DNA from: JBOIBN01 sp050739575
Lineage (GTDB): Bacteria > Pseudomonadota > Gammaproteobacteria > JAKDMP01
NCBI GenBank assembly: GCA_050739575.1
Contig: JBOIBN010000039.1
Coordinates: forward strand, 1 to 22,878
DNA length: 22,878 nucleotides
Direction: 5' to 3'
The position numbers and the translations under genes were made by a program. Numbering within the stretch: the stretch's first letter is position 1; each line of letters begins with the position of its first letter. Below are positions 7,062-13,738 of the stretch, one piece after another. The notes under the pieces are model-generated. The model was not told the origin of the DNA. It worked only from the letters and a program-made list of their open reading frames with translations, and ran no database searches.

Positions 7062-8096
7062 ATGCGTGCAACTGTCATGTATGAGGCCGGCGACGTTCGG
7101 ATCGAGAACGTCCCCGACGCCGCCGTCGTCGAGCCAACCGATGCGGTCGTCCGTGTCACCCGCGCCTGCATCTGCGGCAGTGACCTCTGGCCGTACCGAA
7201 CACTGGGGCGCAGCGAGATCGGCCGCCACATGGGGCACGAGGCGATCGGCGTCGTCGAAACCGTCGGCGCCGATGTCCGCACACTGAAGGCCGGTGATCT
7301 TGTCGTCATGCCGTTCGCCTTCTCAGACGGCACCTGCGTCTTCTGCCACGAAGGGCTGCACACCTCGTGCATCCACGGGGGGTTCTTCGGCACGAGTCAG
7401 ATCGCCGGCGCGCAGGCCGAAGCGGTGCGGATCCCGCAGGCGGACGGAACGCTCTTCGTCCTGCCGGTCAGCGAAGACGACGCGCTGATGCCATCGCTGC
7501 TCACGCTCTCAGACGTGATGGGAACGGGCCATCACGCCGCCGTCACCGCCAAAGCCGGCCCCGGAAAGACCGTCGCCGTCGTTGGAGCCGGCGCGGTTGG
7601 CTTGTGTGGCGTGATCGCGGCGAAGCGCCTGGGCGCCGATCAGATCATAATTCTGGGACATCATGCCGATCGCATCGCATTGGCAAAACAGTTCGGCGCA
7701 ACCGATGTGGTGAGCGAACGCGGTGATGATGCAATCGAACGCGTGCGCGAACTCACTGGCGGTTTCGGCGTTCATTCCGTGCTCGAGTGCGTCGGCCTCG
7801 GGCAGTCGATGCAAACGGCGATCGGGATTGCCCGGCCGGGCGGCGCGGTCGGCCGCGTCGGCGTTCCCCAGGACGAGACGATGCCCGACTCGCAGCCGGC
7901 GTTCTACCACAACGTCACCGTGAGCGGCGGCCCCGCCCCGGTGCGCGCCTACATCGAGGAATTGCTACCCGACGTTCTCGAAGGCCGCATCGAGCCCGGC
8001 CGCGTGTTCGATCGCACGGCCAGCCTCGACGAAGTCCCCGACGGCTACCGCGCTATGAACGACCGCGAATCAATCAAGGTCATGGTGAAGCCCTGA
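7062..8096 (+). CDS. Zinc-dependent alcohol dehydrogenase (MDR family)
   Basis: The 344-residue medium-chain dehydrogenase has an N-terminal GroES-like catalytic domain and a Rossmann domain. The catalytic zinc region contains Cys38 in CICGSDLW and His59-Glu60 in GHE; the nucleotide site is VVGAGAVG. The structural zinc lobe has Cys92, Cys95 and Cys103, while the usual first cysteine is Asp89. ATG 7062 is chosen because GAGGAG lies just upstream and the N terminus MRATVMYEAGDVRIE is family-like; a longer in-frame reading from 6942 overlaps the tautomerase gene and is a shadow. It is the fourth gene of the operon and probably oxidises or reduces a small alcohol/aldehyde with NAD(P). Confidence 0.92.
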   Translation: MRATVMYEAGDVRIENVPDAAVVEPTDAVVRVTRACICGSDLWPYRTLGRSEIGRHMGHEAIGVVETVGADVRTLKAGDLVVMPFAFSDGTCVFCHEGLHTSCIHGGFFGTSQIAGAQAEAVRIPQADGTLFVLPVSEDDALMPSLLTLSDVMGTGHHAAVTAKAGPGKTVAVVGAGAVGLCGVIAAKRLGADQIIILGHHADRIALAKQFGATDVVSERGDDAIERVRELTGGFGVHSVLECVGLGQSMQTAIGIARPGGAVGRVGVPQDETMPDSQPAFYHNVTVSGGPAPVRAYIEELLPDVLEGRIEPGRVFDRTASLDEVPDGYRAMNDRESIKVMVKP

Positions 8097-8125
8097 TGGC
8101 CAAACGAATGCGGAAGGAGACATAA

Positions 8126-9109
8126 ATGCAGAAACGCAAACTTGGAAAAAGCAATTTGGAAGTCTCGGCGCTCGGCCTCGGTTGCATGGGTCTGAGCTAT
8201 GGCTACGGCCCTGCTACGGATACCCGCGACGCCATTGCGCTGATCCGTGCGGCGGTCGAGCGCGGCGTCACTTTCTTCGACACCGCGGAAGCCTACGGAC
8301 CGTTCGGCAACGAAGAGCTGCTCGGCGAAGCGCTGGCGCCGCTCCGCGATCAAGTGGTGATCGCGACCAAGTTCGGTTTCCGGGACGGCGATTCGACGAA
8401 AGGGCAGGATAGCCGGCCGGAGCGCATCTGCGCGGTGGCCGACGCCTCTTTGAAGCGCCTCAAGACGGATCGCATCGATCTGTTCTATCAACACCGCGTC
8501 GATCCGGACGTGCCGATCGAGGACGTAGCGGGCACGGTCAAAGAGCTGATTCAGGAAGGCAAAGTGAAGCACTTCGGCCTGTCTGAAGCAGGTGTGCAAA
8601 CCATTCGTCGCGCACATGCAGTCCAGCCGGTCACCGTGCTCCAGAGCGAATACTCGTTGTGGTGGAGAGAGCCTGAAAAGGAGATTCTGCCTACGCTCGA
8701 GGAACTCGGAATCGGCTTCGTTCCATTCAGTCCTCTTGGTAAAGGCTTTCTCACGGGTGCTATCAGCGCAAACACCAGGTTCGACAGCAAAGACTTTCGG
8801 AACATCGTTCCGCGGTTTTCCACGGAAGCGCGAAAAGCGAACCAGGCGCTCGTCGATCTGCTCGGCCGAATCGCAGCGCAGAAGCAGTCCACGCCGGCTC
8901 AAATCGCGCTCGCTTGGCTACTTGCCTGGAAGCCGTGGATTGTGCCGATCCCCGGCACCACCAAGCTGCATCGGCTGGAGGAGAACCTCGGCGCAGCGAA
9001 TGTCCGACTCACACCTGAGGATCTGAGCGACATCGAGAATACCGTCTCGAAAATCACGGTGCAGGGAGATCGGTATCCTCCGAACCTTCAGGCGAGGGTT
9101 GGTCGCTAA
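8126..9109 (+). CDS. Aldo/keto reductase
   Basis: The 327-residue protein is a classic aldo/keto reductase barrel of the AKR11/13-like bacterial type. The catalytic tetrad is present: Asp52 and Tyr57 in FDTAEAYGPFGNEELLGEAL, Lys82 in IATKFGF, and His123 in DLFYQHRVD. NADPH-binding features appear near the C terminus in VPIPGTTKLHRLEENL. A strong Shine-Dalgarno (GGAAGGAG) precedes the ATG, 29 bases after the ADH gene. With the ADH it points to small-carbonyl reduction, plausibly detoxification of aldehydes or diketones. It is the last gene of the operon. Confidence 0.94.
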   Translation: MQKRKLGKSNLEVSALGLGCMGLSYGYGPATDTRDAIALIRAAVERGVTFFDTAEAYGPFGNEELLGEALAPLRDQVVIATKFGFRDGDSTKGQDSRPERICAVADASLKRLKTDRIDLFYQHRVDPDVPIEDVAGTVKELIQEGKVKHFGLSEAGVQTIRRAHAVQPVTVLQSEYSLWWREPEKEILPTLEELGIGFVPFSPLGKGFLTGAISANTRFDSKDFRNIVPRFSTEARKANQALVDLLGRIAAQKQSTPAQIALAWLLAWKPWIVPIPGTTKLHRLEENLGAANVRLTPEDLSDIENTVSKITVQGDRYPPNLQARVGR

Positions 9110-9146
9110 ACGGACCCGATGCCGGTCACGGCACGCAAGTCAGAGG

Positions 9147-9160
9147 GCGCCATTTGGCGC
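9147..9160. terminator. Weak hairpin in the convergent spacer after the reductase
   Basis: GCGCC (9147-9151) pairs with GGCGC (9156-9160) around ATTT, followed by TGTCCTTT. It lies in the 103-bp spacer between the convergent aldo/keto reductase and epimerase genes. The stem is short, so this is only a candidate terminator. Confidence 0.3.
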
Positions 9161-9212
9161 TGTCCTTTACGCGTCACTGAGCACGTATCGGCTGCTCGTC
9201 CTCCGAATGGAA

Positions 9213-10229
9213 TCAGACGTTGTAGTAGTCGCGGTACCAGGCGACGAAGCGCGCGATGCCTTCCTTGACGTCGATTGCGGGGCGGTAGCCGACGTCGCGT
9301 TCGAGCGCGCTCACGTCGGCGGCGGTGGCTTCGACGTCGCCCGGCTGCAGCGGCAGGTATTCGATCTGCGCCTTTACTCCCAGCGTTTCTTCCAGCGCCA
9401 CGATGTAGTCCATCAGCGGCACGGGCTCGCCGTGGCCAATGTTGTAGATGCGGTACGGCGCGCCGCTCGCCGCGGGATCGGGTGCCGTGTAATCGTAGTC
9501 CGGATCGGGCGCGGGCGGGCGGTCGAGGACACGCACGACGCCTTCGGCAATGTCGTCGATATAGGTGAAGTCGCGCCGGTGCTTGCCGCGGTTGTATACC
9601 TCGATCGGCTTGCCCGCGAGCATGCACTTTGTGAACTTGAACAGCGCCATGTCGGGGCGGCCCCAGGGACCGTAAACGGTAAAGAAGCGTAGCCCCGTAG
9701 TGGGTATTGCGAACAGGTGGCTGTAGGCATGGGCGATGAGTTCGTTCGCGCGCTTGGTCGCGGCGTAAAGACTCACGGGATGATCGGCGCCGTCGCTTAC
9801 TGCAAACGGCATATTGAGATTCGCGCCGTAAACCGAACTCGTCGAGGCGTAGACGAGGTGAGAGACGGGATGTGCGCGGCAGGCCTCGCAAAGGTTGACG
9901 AAGCCCGCGAGGTTGCTTTCGACATTGGCATGCGGATTTTCGAGCGAATAGCGCACGCCCGCCTGCGCGGCAAGGTGCACGACGGCTTCGGGCCGTTCGC
10001 GTTCGAAGACAGCAATGAGCGTTTCGCGGTCGGCGATATCGGCACGCACATCGGTAAACTTCGCTTTCGCAGCCAGATGTGCGAGCCGAGCCTGCTTGAG
10101 TGTCACGTCGTAGTAGGGATTCAGGTTATCGAAACCGATCACGGCGTCGCCGCGCGCGAGCAGCTTTTCGGCGACTGCGTGACCGATGAATCCGGCCGCT
10201 CCGGTTACAAGTATGCGCCGTCCGCTCAC
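9213..10229 (-). CDS. UDP-glucuronate 4-epimerase-like nucleotide-sugar epimerase
   Basis: The 338-residue short-chain dehydrogenase/epimerase has the NAD motif TGAAGFIG (residues 9-16), the serine/threonine stretch of YASTSSVYG, and the catalytic YxxxK pair Tyr155/Lys159. FDNLNPYYDVTLKQARL and RFFTVYGPWGRPDMALFKFT are typical of UDP-glucuronate 4-epimerases (Cap1J/LpsL type). It starts with GTG at 10229, the base next to the TAA of the upstream TviB-like gene, so translation is probably coupled. The pair should oxidise a UDP-hexose at C6 and invert C4, for example to a galacturonic-type sugar. Whether the substrate is UDP-GlcA or UDP-GlcNAcA cannot be decided here. Confidence 0.9.
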   Translation of the reverse strand: MSGRRILVTGAAGFIGHAVAEKLLARGDAVIGFDNLNPYYDVTLKQARLAHLAAKAKFTDVRADIADRETLIAVFERERPEAVVHLAAQAGVRYSLENPHANVESNLAGFVNLCEACRAHPVSHLVYASTSSVYGANLNMPFAVSDGADHPVSLYAATKRANELIAHAYSHLFAIPTTGLRFFTVYGPWGRPDMALFKFTKCMLAGKPIEVYNRGKHRRDFTYIDDIAEGVVRVLDRPPAPDPDYDYTAPDPAASGAPYRIYNIGHGEPVPLMDYIVALEETLGVKAQIEYLPLQPGDVEATAADVSALERDVGYRPAIDVKEGIARFVAWYRDYYNV

Positions 10230-11507
10230 TTAAAGTCGTCCGTCCACGTCGTCGCGCGGCAAGAGTCCCTTGATGTCGTAAAGTGGCGCGCCCGGCCTGC
10301 CGAACGCGCGGATGCCGGCGGCGCCGAGTTTGGCGAAGTCCCGGTGCGGTACGGCGAGTATCACGGCATCGTAGGCGCCCTTTTCGGGCGCGGCGAGCAG
10401 TTCGAGTCCGTACTCGTCGCGGGCCGCGTCCGGCGCCACCCATGGATCGTGAACCTTCACAGTTGCGCTGTAACTTTCGAGTTCGCGCACCACGTCGATC
10501 ACGCGGCTGTTACGCAGATCCGGGCAGTTTTCCTTGAAGGCGAGTCCGAGCACCAGGATGCGCGCGGCGGCGACCTGGACACGGCGGCGCACGAGGAGCT
10601 TCATCACCTGTTCGGCGACGTAGCGGCCCATGCCGTCGTTGATCCGCCGGCCAGCGAGGATCATCTCGGGGTGATGGCCGACGGCGATCGCCTTGTAAGT
10701 GAGGTAATAGGGATCGACGCCGATGCAGTGGCCGCCGACGAGGCCGGGTTTGAACGGCGCGAAGTTCCATTTGGTGCCGGCGGCGGCGAGCACTTCCTGC
10801 GTGTCGAGGCCGAGGCGTTCGAACAGCATGGCGAGTTCGTTGACGAGCGCGATGTTGACGTCGCGCTGGGTATTCTCGATGACCTTGGCGGCCTCGGCGA
10901 CACGGATGCTCGAGGCGCGGTGCGTGCCGGCGCGGACGATCCGCCGATAAAGTGCGTCCACAAGTTCCGCAGCTTCCGGCGTTGAGCCCGACGTTACCTT
11001 CACGATATCGCCGATGCGGTGCGTGCGATCGCCCGGGTTGATCCGCTCGGGGCTGTAGCCGACGAAGAAGTCGCGATTGCAGGCAAGTCCCGAGGCGGTC
11101 TCGATGATCGGCACGCAGATCTCTTCGGTTGCACCCGGATAGACGGTGGACTCGTAAACGATGAGCGCGCCCGGCGAAATGGCGCGCCCGACCGTTTCAC
11201 TCGCATGCCGGAGCGGGCCGAGATCGGGAACCTTGTGCGCATCGACTGGCGTCGGCACCGTGACGATGAAGATTTGCGCTTCGCGCAGCCGCGCGGCGTC
11301 GGCGGTCAGTTCGAGCCGCTTTGTGCCGGCGAGTTCTTCGCGGCCGACTTCGCGGGTCCGGTCCTCGCCGCCCCGCAGTTCCGCGATCCGCTGCGGATTC
11401 GCGTCGTAGCCGATGACCGGAAACTCGCGCGCTAAGGCGACGGCCAGCGGCAGGCCGACGTAGCCCAAGCCGATCACGGCGACAGTGGCGTCTTCCAGCC
11501 GTTGCAT
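10230..11507 (-). CDS. tviB: TviB/VipA-type UDP-sugar 6-dehydrogenase
   Basis: The 425-residue protein aligns along its length with TviB (VipA), the UDP-N-acetylglucosamine 6-dehydrogenase of Salmonella Vi antigen synthesis. Visible features are the NAD motif IGLGYVGLP (Gly13, Gly15, Gly18), VYESTVYPGATEEICVP, GYSPERINPGD, the AEAAKVIENTQRDVNIALVNE block, and the catalytic Cys261 in GGHCIGVDPYYL. Two NAD-dependent oxidations would convert the C6 alcohol to a carboxylate. It is followed immediately by a 4-epimerase gene, matching the TviB-TviC logic although the epimerase is more UDP-GlcA-epimerase-like. No other polysaccharide genes lie beside it. The ATG is 122 bp from divergent dapA. Confidence 0.9.
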   Translation of the reverse strand: MQRLEDATVAVIGLGYVGLPLAVALAREFPVIGYDANPQRIAELRGGEDRTREVGREELAGTKRLELTADAARLREAQIFIVTVPTPVDAHKVPDLGPLRHASETVGRAISPGALIVYESTVYPGATEEICVPIIETASGLACNRDFFVGYSPERINPGDRTHRIGDIVKVTSGSTPEAAELVDALYRRIVRAGTHRASSIRVAEAAKVIENTQRDVNIALVNELAMLFERLGLDTQEVLAAAGTKWNFAPFKPGLVGGHCIGVDPYYLTYKAIAVGHHPEMILAGRRINDGMGRYVAEQVMKLLVRRRVQVAAARILVLGLAFKENCPDLRNSRVIDVVRELESYSATVKVHDPWVAPDAARDEYGLELLAAPEKGAYDAVILAVPHRDFAKLGAAGIRAFGRPGAPLYDIKGLLPRDDVDGRL

Positions 11508-11629
11508 CGCCCAAGCCTTGGTAATGAGCGCGGGCAGTGTAGCCCATCATGTCGCGGGCGTCGCGCCCGACTTGCGCTCGATGCGCGCACGCCGTTACGA
11601 TCACCAGCCCATTTCCGATGACCGGATTT
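11508..11629. promoter_or_regulatory. Divergent tviB / dapA intergenic region
   Basis: This spacer must carry starts for both directions. On the reverse strand TACACT (about 11538-11543) could be the -10 of tviB. A small hairpin, CGGGCG (11555-11560) with CGCCCG (11564-11569), lies in the middle. No convincing dapA promoter was found; TACGAT near 11596-11601 is a weak -10 candidate. Confidence 0.3.
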
Positions 11630-12511
11630 ATGCGCCTCACGGGTAGCCTGGTGGCGCTCGTCACCCCGATGCAGCCGGACGGCGCGGTGGACGAGACGGC
11701 GCTTGAGAGTCTGATCGACTGGCACGTCGCGGCCGGCACGCAGGGCCTGGTAATCGCGGGAACGACCGGCGAATCTCCGACTTTGACCAGCGACGAGCAC
11801 GCACGGCTCATCCGGCAGGCTGTCGAATGCGCCGCCGGCCGGATTCCGGTCATCGCCGGCACCGGCTCCAATTCCACGGTGCAGACGCTCGATCTTTCCG
11901 AGCGGGCCGCTGCCGCAGGAGCCGAGGCGCTGATGCTGGTCGTGCCGTATTACAACAAGCCGCCGCAGCGGGCTCTTGCCGTGCACTTCCGCGCGGTGGC
12001 CGCCGCGGTCGAGCTGCCCATACTGCTTTACAATGTTCCTTCGCGCACGGTGACCGATCTGCTGCCGGCGACGGTGGCCGAACTCGCCGAGGTGCCGAAC
12101 ATCGTCGGTATCAAGGAGGCGAGCGCCAGGCTGGAGCGGGTAACGGAACTGAGAAGGCTCTGCGGTCCCGACTTTCTGCTTTTCTCCGGCGACGATGCGA
12201 CGGCGGCGGCCTTCATGCTCGCGGGTGGTGACGGCGTCGTGTCGGTGAGCGCGAATGTGGTGCCGGAGCGGGTTCGGCATCTGTGCGATGCGGCGTGTGC
12301 GGGCGATCTCGTCCGAACGCGCTGGCTGGACGGGGAACTTGCGACGCTGAACCGTGCACTGTTCGTCGAGTCCAATCCAATTCCGGTCAAATGGGCGCTG
12401 AAACGCATGGGAAAAATTCAATCGGGAATCCGCCTGCCGCTGTTGCCGCTCGACGAAGCGCATCGTGCGACGGTGGAAGCGGCACTGACGGATCTCGGAG
12501 TGCTCGCGTGA
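11630..12511 (+). CDS. dapA: 4-hydroxy-tetrahydrodipicolinate synthase
   Basis: DapA condenses pyruvate with aspartate semialdehyde in lysine and diaminopimelate synthesis. The product from ATG 11630 is 293 residues (E. coli: 292) and starts MRLTGSLVALVTPM, the family N terminus. Active-site features are the threonine pair in GTTGESPT (Thr45/Thr46), the YYNKPPQ loop, Tyr134 and Arg139 in LYNVPSRT, and the Schiff-base lysine in GIKEAS (about Lys162). FVESNPIPVKWAL is the typical C-terminal block. An in-frame ATG at 11618 and an upstream reading from 11549 would add residues absent from the family. The stop overlaps the start of the following lipoprotein gene. Confidence 0.96.
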   Translation: MRLTGSLVALVTPMQPDGAVDETALESLIDWHVAAGTQGLVIAGTTGESPTLTSDEHARLIRQAVECAAGRIPVIAGTGSNSTVQTLDLSERAAAAGAEALMLVVPYYNKPPQRALAVHFRAVAAAVELPILLYNVPSRTVTDLLPATVAELAEVPNIVGIKEASARLERVTELRRLCGPDFLLFSGDDATAAAFMLAGGDGVVSVSANVVPERVRHLCDAACAGDLVRTRWLDGELATLNRALFVESNPIPVKWALKRMGKIQSGIRLPLLPLDEAHRATVEAALTDLGVLA

Positions 12512-12822
12512 GGCGGCTCGCGCTTGCGGCGACGTTTATCGGCGGTCTCGCGATGCTCGCTGGATGCTCGCATTCCTGCGTTCCGCACGGCTGGTACCAG
12601 GCGAAGAGCGCGCCGGCTCTCAAGTCTCCGCCGAACGGCCCGCCGCTCGCACACGACCCAACCTACGATATTCCGGGCCAGCAGCCGAGCGGGGCGCCGA
12701 CGCATGAGGAAGCCTGCCTGGTTCAGCCGCCGAATGCGCTCAAGGCTGCTGCCGCGGCGTCGGCGGCAAAGCCGGCCGCGACGACGCCCCGTGCGCCCTC
12801 GTCTAGCGGCTTGCATCGCTGA
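12508..12822 (+). CDS. Small lipoprotein downstream of dapA (BamC-like position)
   Basis: GTG 12508 overlaps the dapA stop codon (GTGA) and gives 104 residues. The N terminus is a short basic-hydrophobic signal ending in the lipobox LAGC, with Cys20 as the lipidation site. The mature part is low in order: SHSCVPHGWYQAKSAPALKSPP, a proline-rich middle with YDIPGQQP, and an Ala-rich tail. BamC commonly follows dapA in proteobacteria, and its N-terminal region is a similar Pro-rich linker, but the folded BamC domains are absent here. It may be a reduced BamC-like lipoprotein or an unrelated one; the sequence does not settle this. An outer-membrane location is inferred. Confidence 0.7.
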   Translation: MRRLALAATFIGGLAMLAGCSHSCVPHGWYQAKSAPALKSPPNGPPLAHDPTYDIPGQQPSGAPTHEEACLVQPPNALKAAAAASAAKPAATTPRAPSSSGLHR

Positions 12823-12856
12823 GGAGCCTTGACGATCGGCCGCGGAATCATGATCG

Positions 12857-12947
12857 GGAGAGGTGTCCGAGCGGTCGAAGGAGCACGCCTGGAAAGCGTG
12901 TATGCGCTAACCGCGCATCGCGGGTTCGAATCCCGCCCTCTCCGCCA
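12857..12947 (+). tRNA. tRNA-Ser (GGA)
   Basis: A class II tRNA of 91 nt. Acceptor GGAGAGG (12857-12863) pairs with CCTCTCC (12937-12943), with discriminator G and an encoded CCA at 12945-12947. The anticodon stem is CACGC/GCGTG around CTGGAAA, giving anticodon GGA at 12891-12893. A long variable arm follows, and the T arm is GCGGG-TTCGAAT-CCCGC (12920-12936). It reads UCC/UCU serine codons. No separate promoter is clear, so it may be co-transcribed with the dapA-lipoprotein unit. Confidence 0.97.
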
Positions 12948-13359
12948 AATTGGCCGTTGAAGCTACTGTGCTCGCCGGATTAAATGGCGGCGGTGCTCGG
13001 AATCCTCATGTACCGACATGTACACTGCGGTTCCTGTGCTCCGGCGCCATCCAATCTTGAACCCGGGATCGGCTCCTGCGCAGAACGCGACGGAGACGGT
13101 TTTCGTTCAGGGCGCGAAGCGAGGAGCGTAGTTTGGTTATTCCAAATAAGCGTGGAGCGACAAAGCCGTGGGCGAAAACCATCCCGTCCCTTCGGGTTGC
13201 GCGCCAGAGCGCGTCCTGCGGCGTTGTCGGGCTTACGCATAGACTCGCTATGCGCTGCGCCCGACGCCTTGCAGGGCCGCGCTCTGGTGCAGCAACGCGT
13301 TTCCGCGGAGGGGCCGATCCCGGGTTCCACTTCGCTCGCTACGCTTCAACGGCCAATTT
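12947..13359. repeat. Nested palindromic element A, directly after tRNA-Ser
   Basis: The 413-bp stretch begins at the last A of the tRNA CCA. Its 17-nt outer arms, AAATTGGCCGTTGAAGC (12947-12963) and 13343-13359, are perfect inverted repeats. Inside is a palindromic core (12964-13056 and 13329-13342) that matches copy B (13575-13684) and is split by a second element (13057-13328). The core carries ATGTAC motifs around its centre (CTCATGTACC / CATGTACACTG). ORFs crossing this stretch repeat between copies because the DNA repeats, so I regard the region as non-coding. Confidence 0.8.
13057..13328. repeat. Inner palindromic element with terminal inverted repeats
   Basis: AACCCGGGATCGGC (13060-13073) is perfectly inverted at 13313-13326, and the match extends imperfectly inward to ACGCG. 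Within it are two hairpins: GGTTTTCG/CGAAAACC (13098-13105 with 13173-13180), enclosing TTTGG-TTATT-CCAAA (13132-13146), and CCAGAGCGCG/CGCGCTCTGG (13204-13213 with 13278-13287), capped by CGCATAG/CTATGCG (13236-13242 with 13248-13254). This folds as a cruciform or three-way structure. It interrupts copy A of the surrounding repeat, replacing three bases seen in copy B. It looks like a small non-autonomous mobile element or structured RNA. Confidence 0.7.
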
Positions 13360-13400
13360 CCAGAACGGCTGGCATCGGGTGCCGACTGCGCCCGCCAGCC

Positions 13401-13409
13401 TGCTAGCAT
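13401..13409 (+). promoter_or_regulatory. Extended -10 promoter of the SRP RNA
   Basis: TGCTAGCAT is an extended -10 (TGn plus TAGCAT). Transcription would start near 13416, leaving about 24 nt of leader before the mature SRP RNA at 13440, as in E. coli 4.5S RNA. No good -35 is seen. Confidence 0.4.
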
Positions 13410-13439
13410 TGTCTGAGAGGTGAACTCAGGAGGTTCAAT

Positions 13440-13550
13440 GGTGGCCTGCATCAGCTCCTCGCGACGATACGCCGTGAACCCCGTCAGGCCCGGAAGGGAG
13501 CAGCGGCAGCGGCGGACTCGGGTGCCGGGGGTCGGCGGGTGCAGGCCGCC
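13440..13550 (+). ncRNA. ffs: Signal recognition particle RNA (4.5S type)
   Basis: The small bacterial SRP RNA scaffolds Ffh for co-translational membrane targeting. The diagnostic apical domain is present, GTCAGGCCCGGAAGGGAGCA (13483-13502), containing the GGAA tetraloop, and the 3' strand carries GTGCCGGGGGTCGG. The ends close with an 11-bp stem, GGTGGCCTGCA (13440-13450) with TGCAGGCCGCC (13540-13550), including one G-T pair. TTTT at 13554-13557 follows and may serve in termination. It precedes dnaX-ybaB-recR, a common proteobacterial neighbourhood. Confidence 0.95.
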
Positions 13551-13557
13551 GCCTTTT

Positions 13558-13701
13558 CCGAATCACCGAAAAACTACTGCGCTCGCCGGATTGAATGCCG
13601 GCGGCGCTCGAAATCCTCATGTACCGTCATGTACACTGCGGTCTCTGCGCTCCGGCGGCATCCAATTCGGACTTCGCACGCTACGTTTTTCAGCGATTCG
13701 G
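13558..13701. repeat. Palindromic element B, between SRP RNA and dnaX
   Basis: The core at 13575-13684 (110 bp) matches the core of element A, with 82 of 93 aligned bases identical and no gaps, plus 13 of 14 at the far end. The core is itself a large imperfect palindrome (CCGGATTGAATGCCGG near 13586 versus CGGCATCCAATTCGG near 13656). It lies between 17-nt arms at 13558-13574 and 13685-13701 that pair at 15 of 17 positions but are unrelated to the arms of A. The right arm lies about 40 bp before the dnaX start codon. Confidence 0.8.
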
Positions 13702-13738
13702 TTCTTCGGTAAATGATAAACAGTATTTTGTTGAGAAC

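Noticed and set aside
12829..12854. Possible promoter TTGACG...CATGAT before tRNA-Ser
   Set aside because: The spacer is only 14 bases and the start would fall inside or next to the mature tRNA, so it is not a credible promoter.
12984..13406. ORFs of 100-140 codons on both strands between tRNA-Ser and SRP RNA
   Set aside because: They cross the palindromic elements, and the start of one (ILMYRHVHCG) is duplicated in the other repeat copy. The region is explained by inverted repeats, with no ribosome binding sites or protein motifs.
12947..13701. CRISPR array or attachment site next to the tRNA
   Set aside because: There are only two core copies with no regular spacers, no integrase gene and no direct duplicate of the tRNA 3' end. 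The repeats are inverted and nested.
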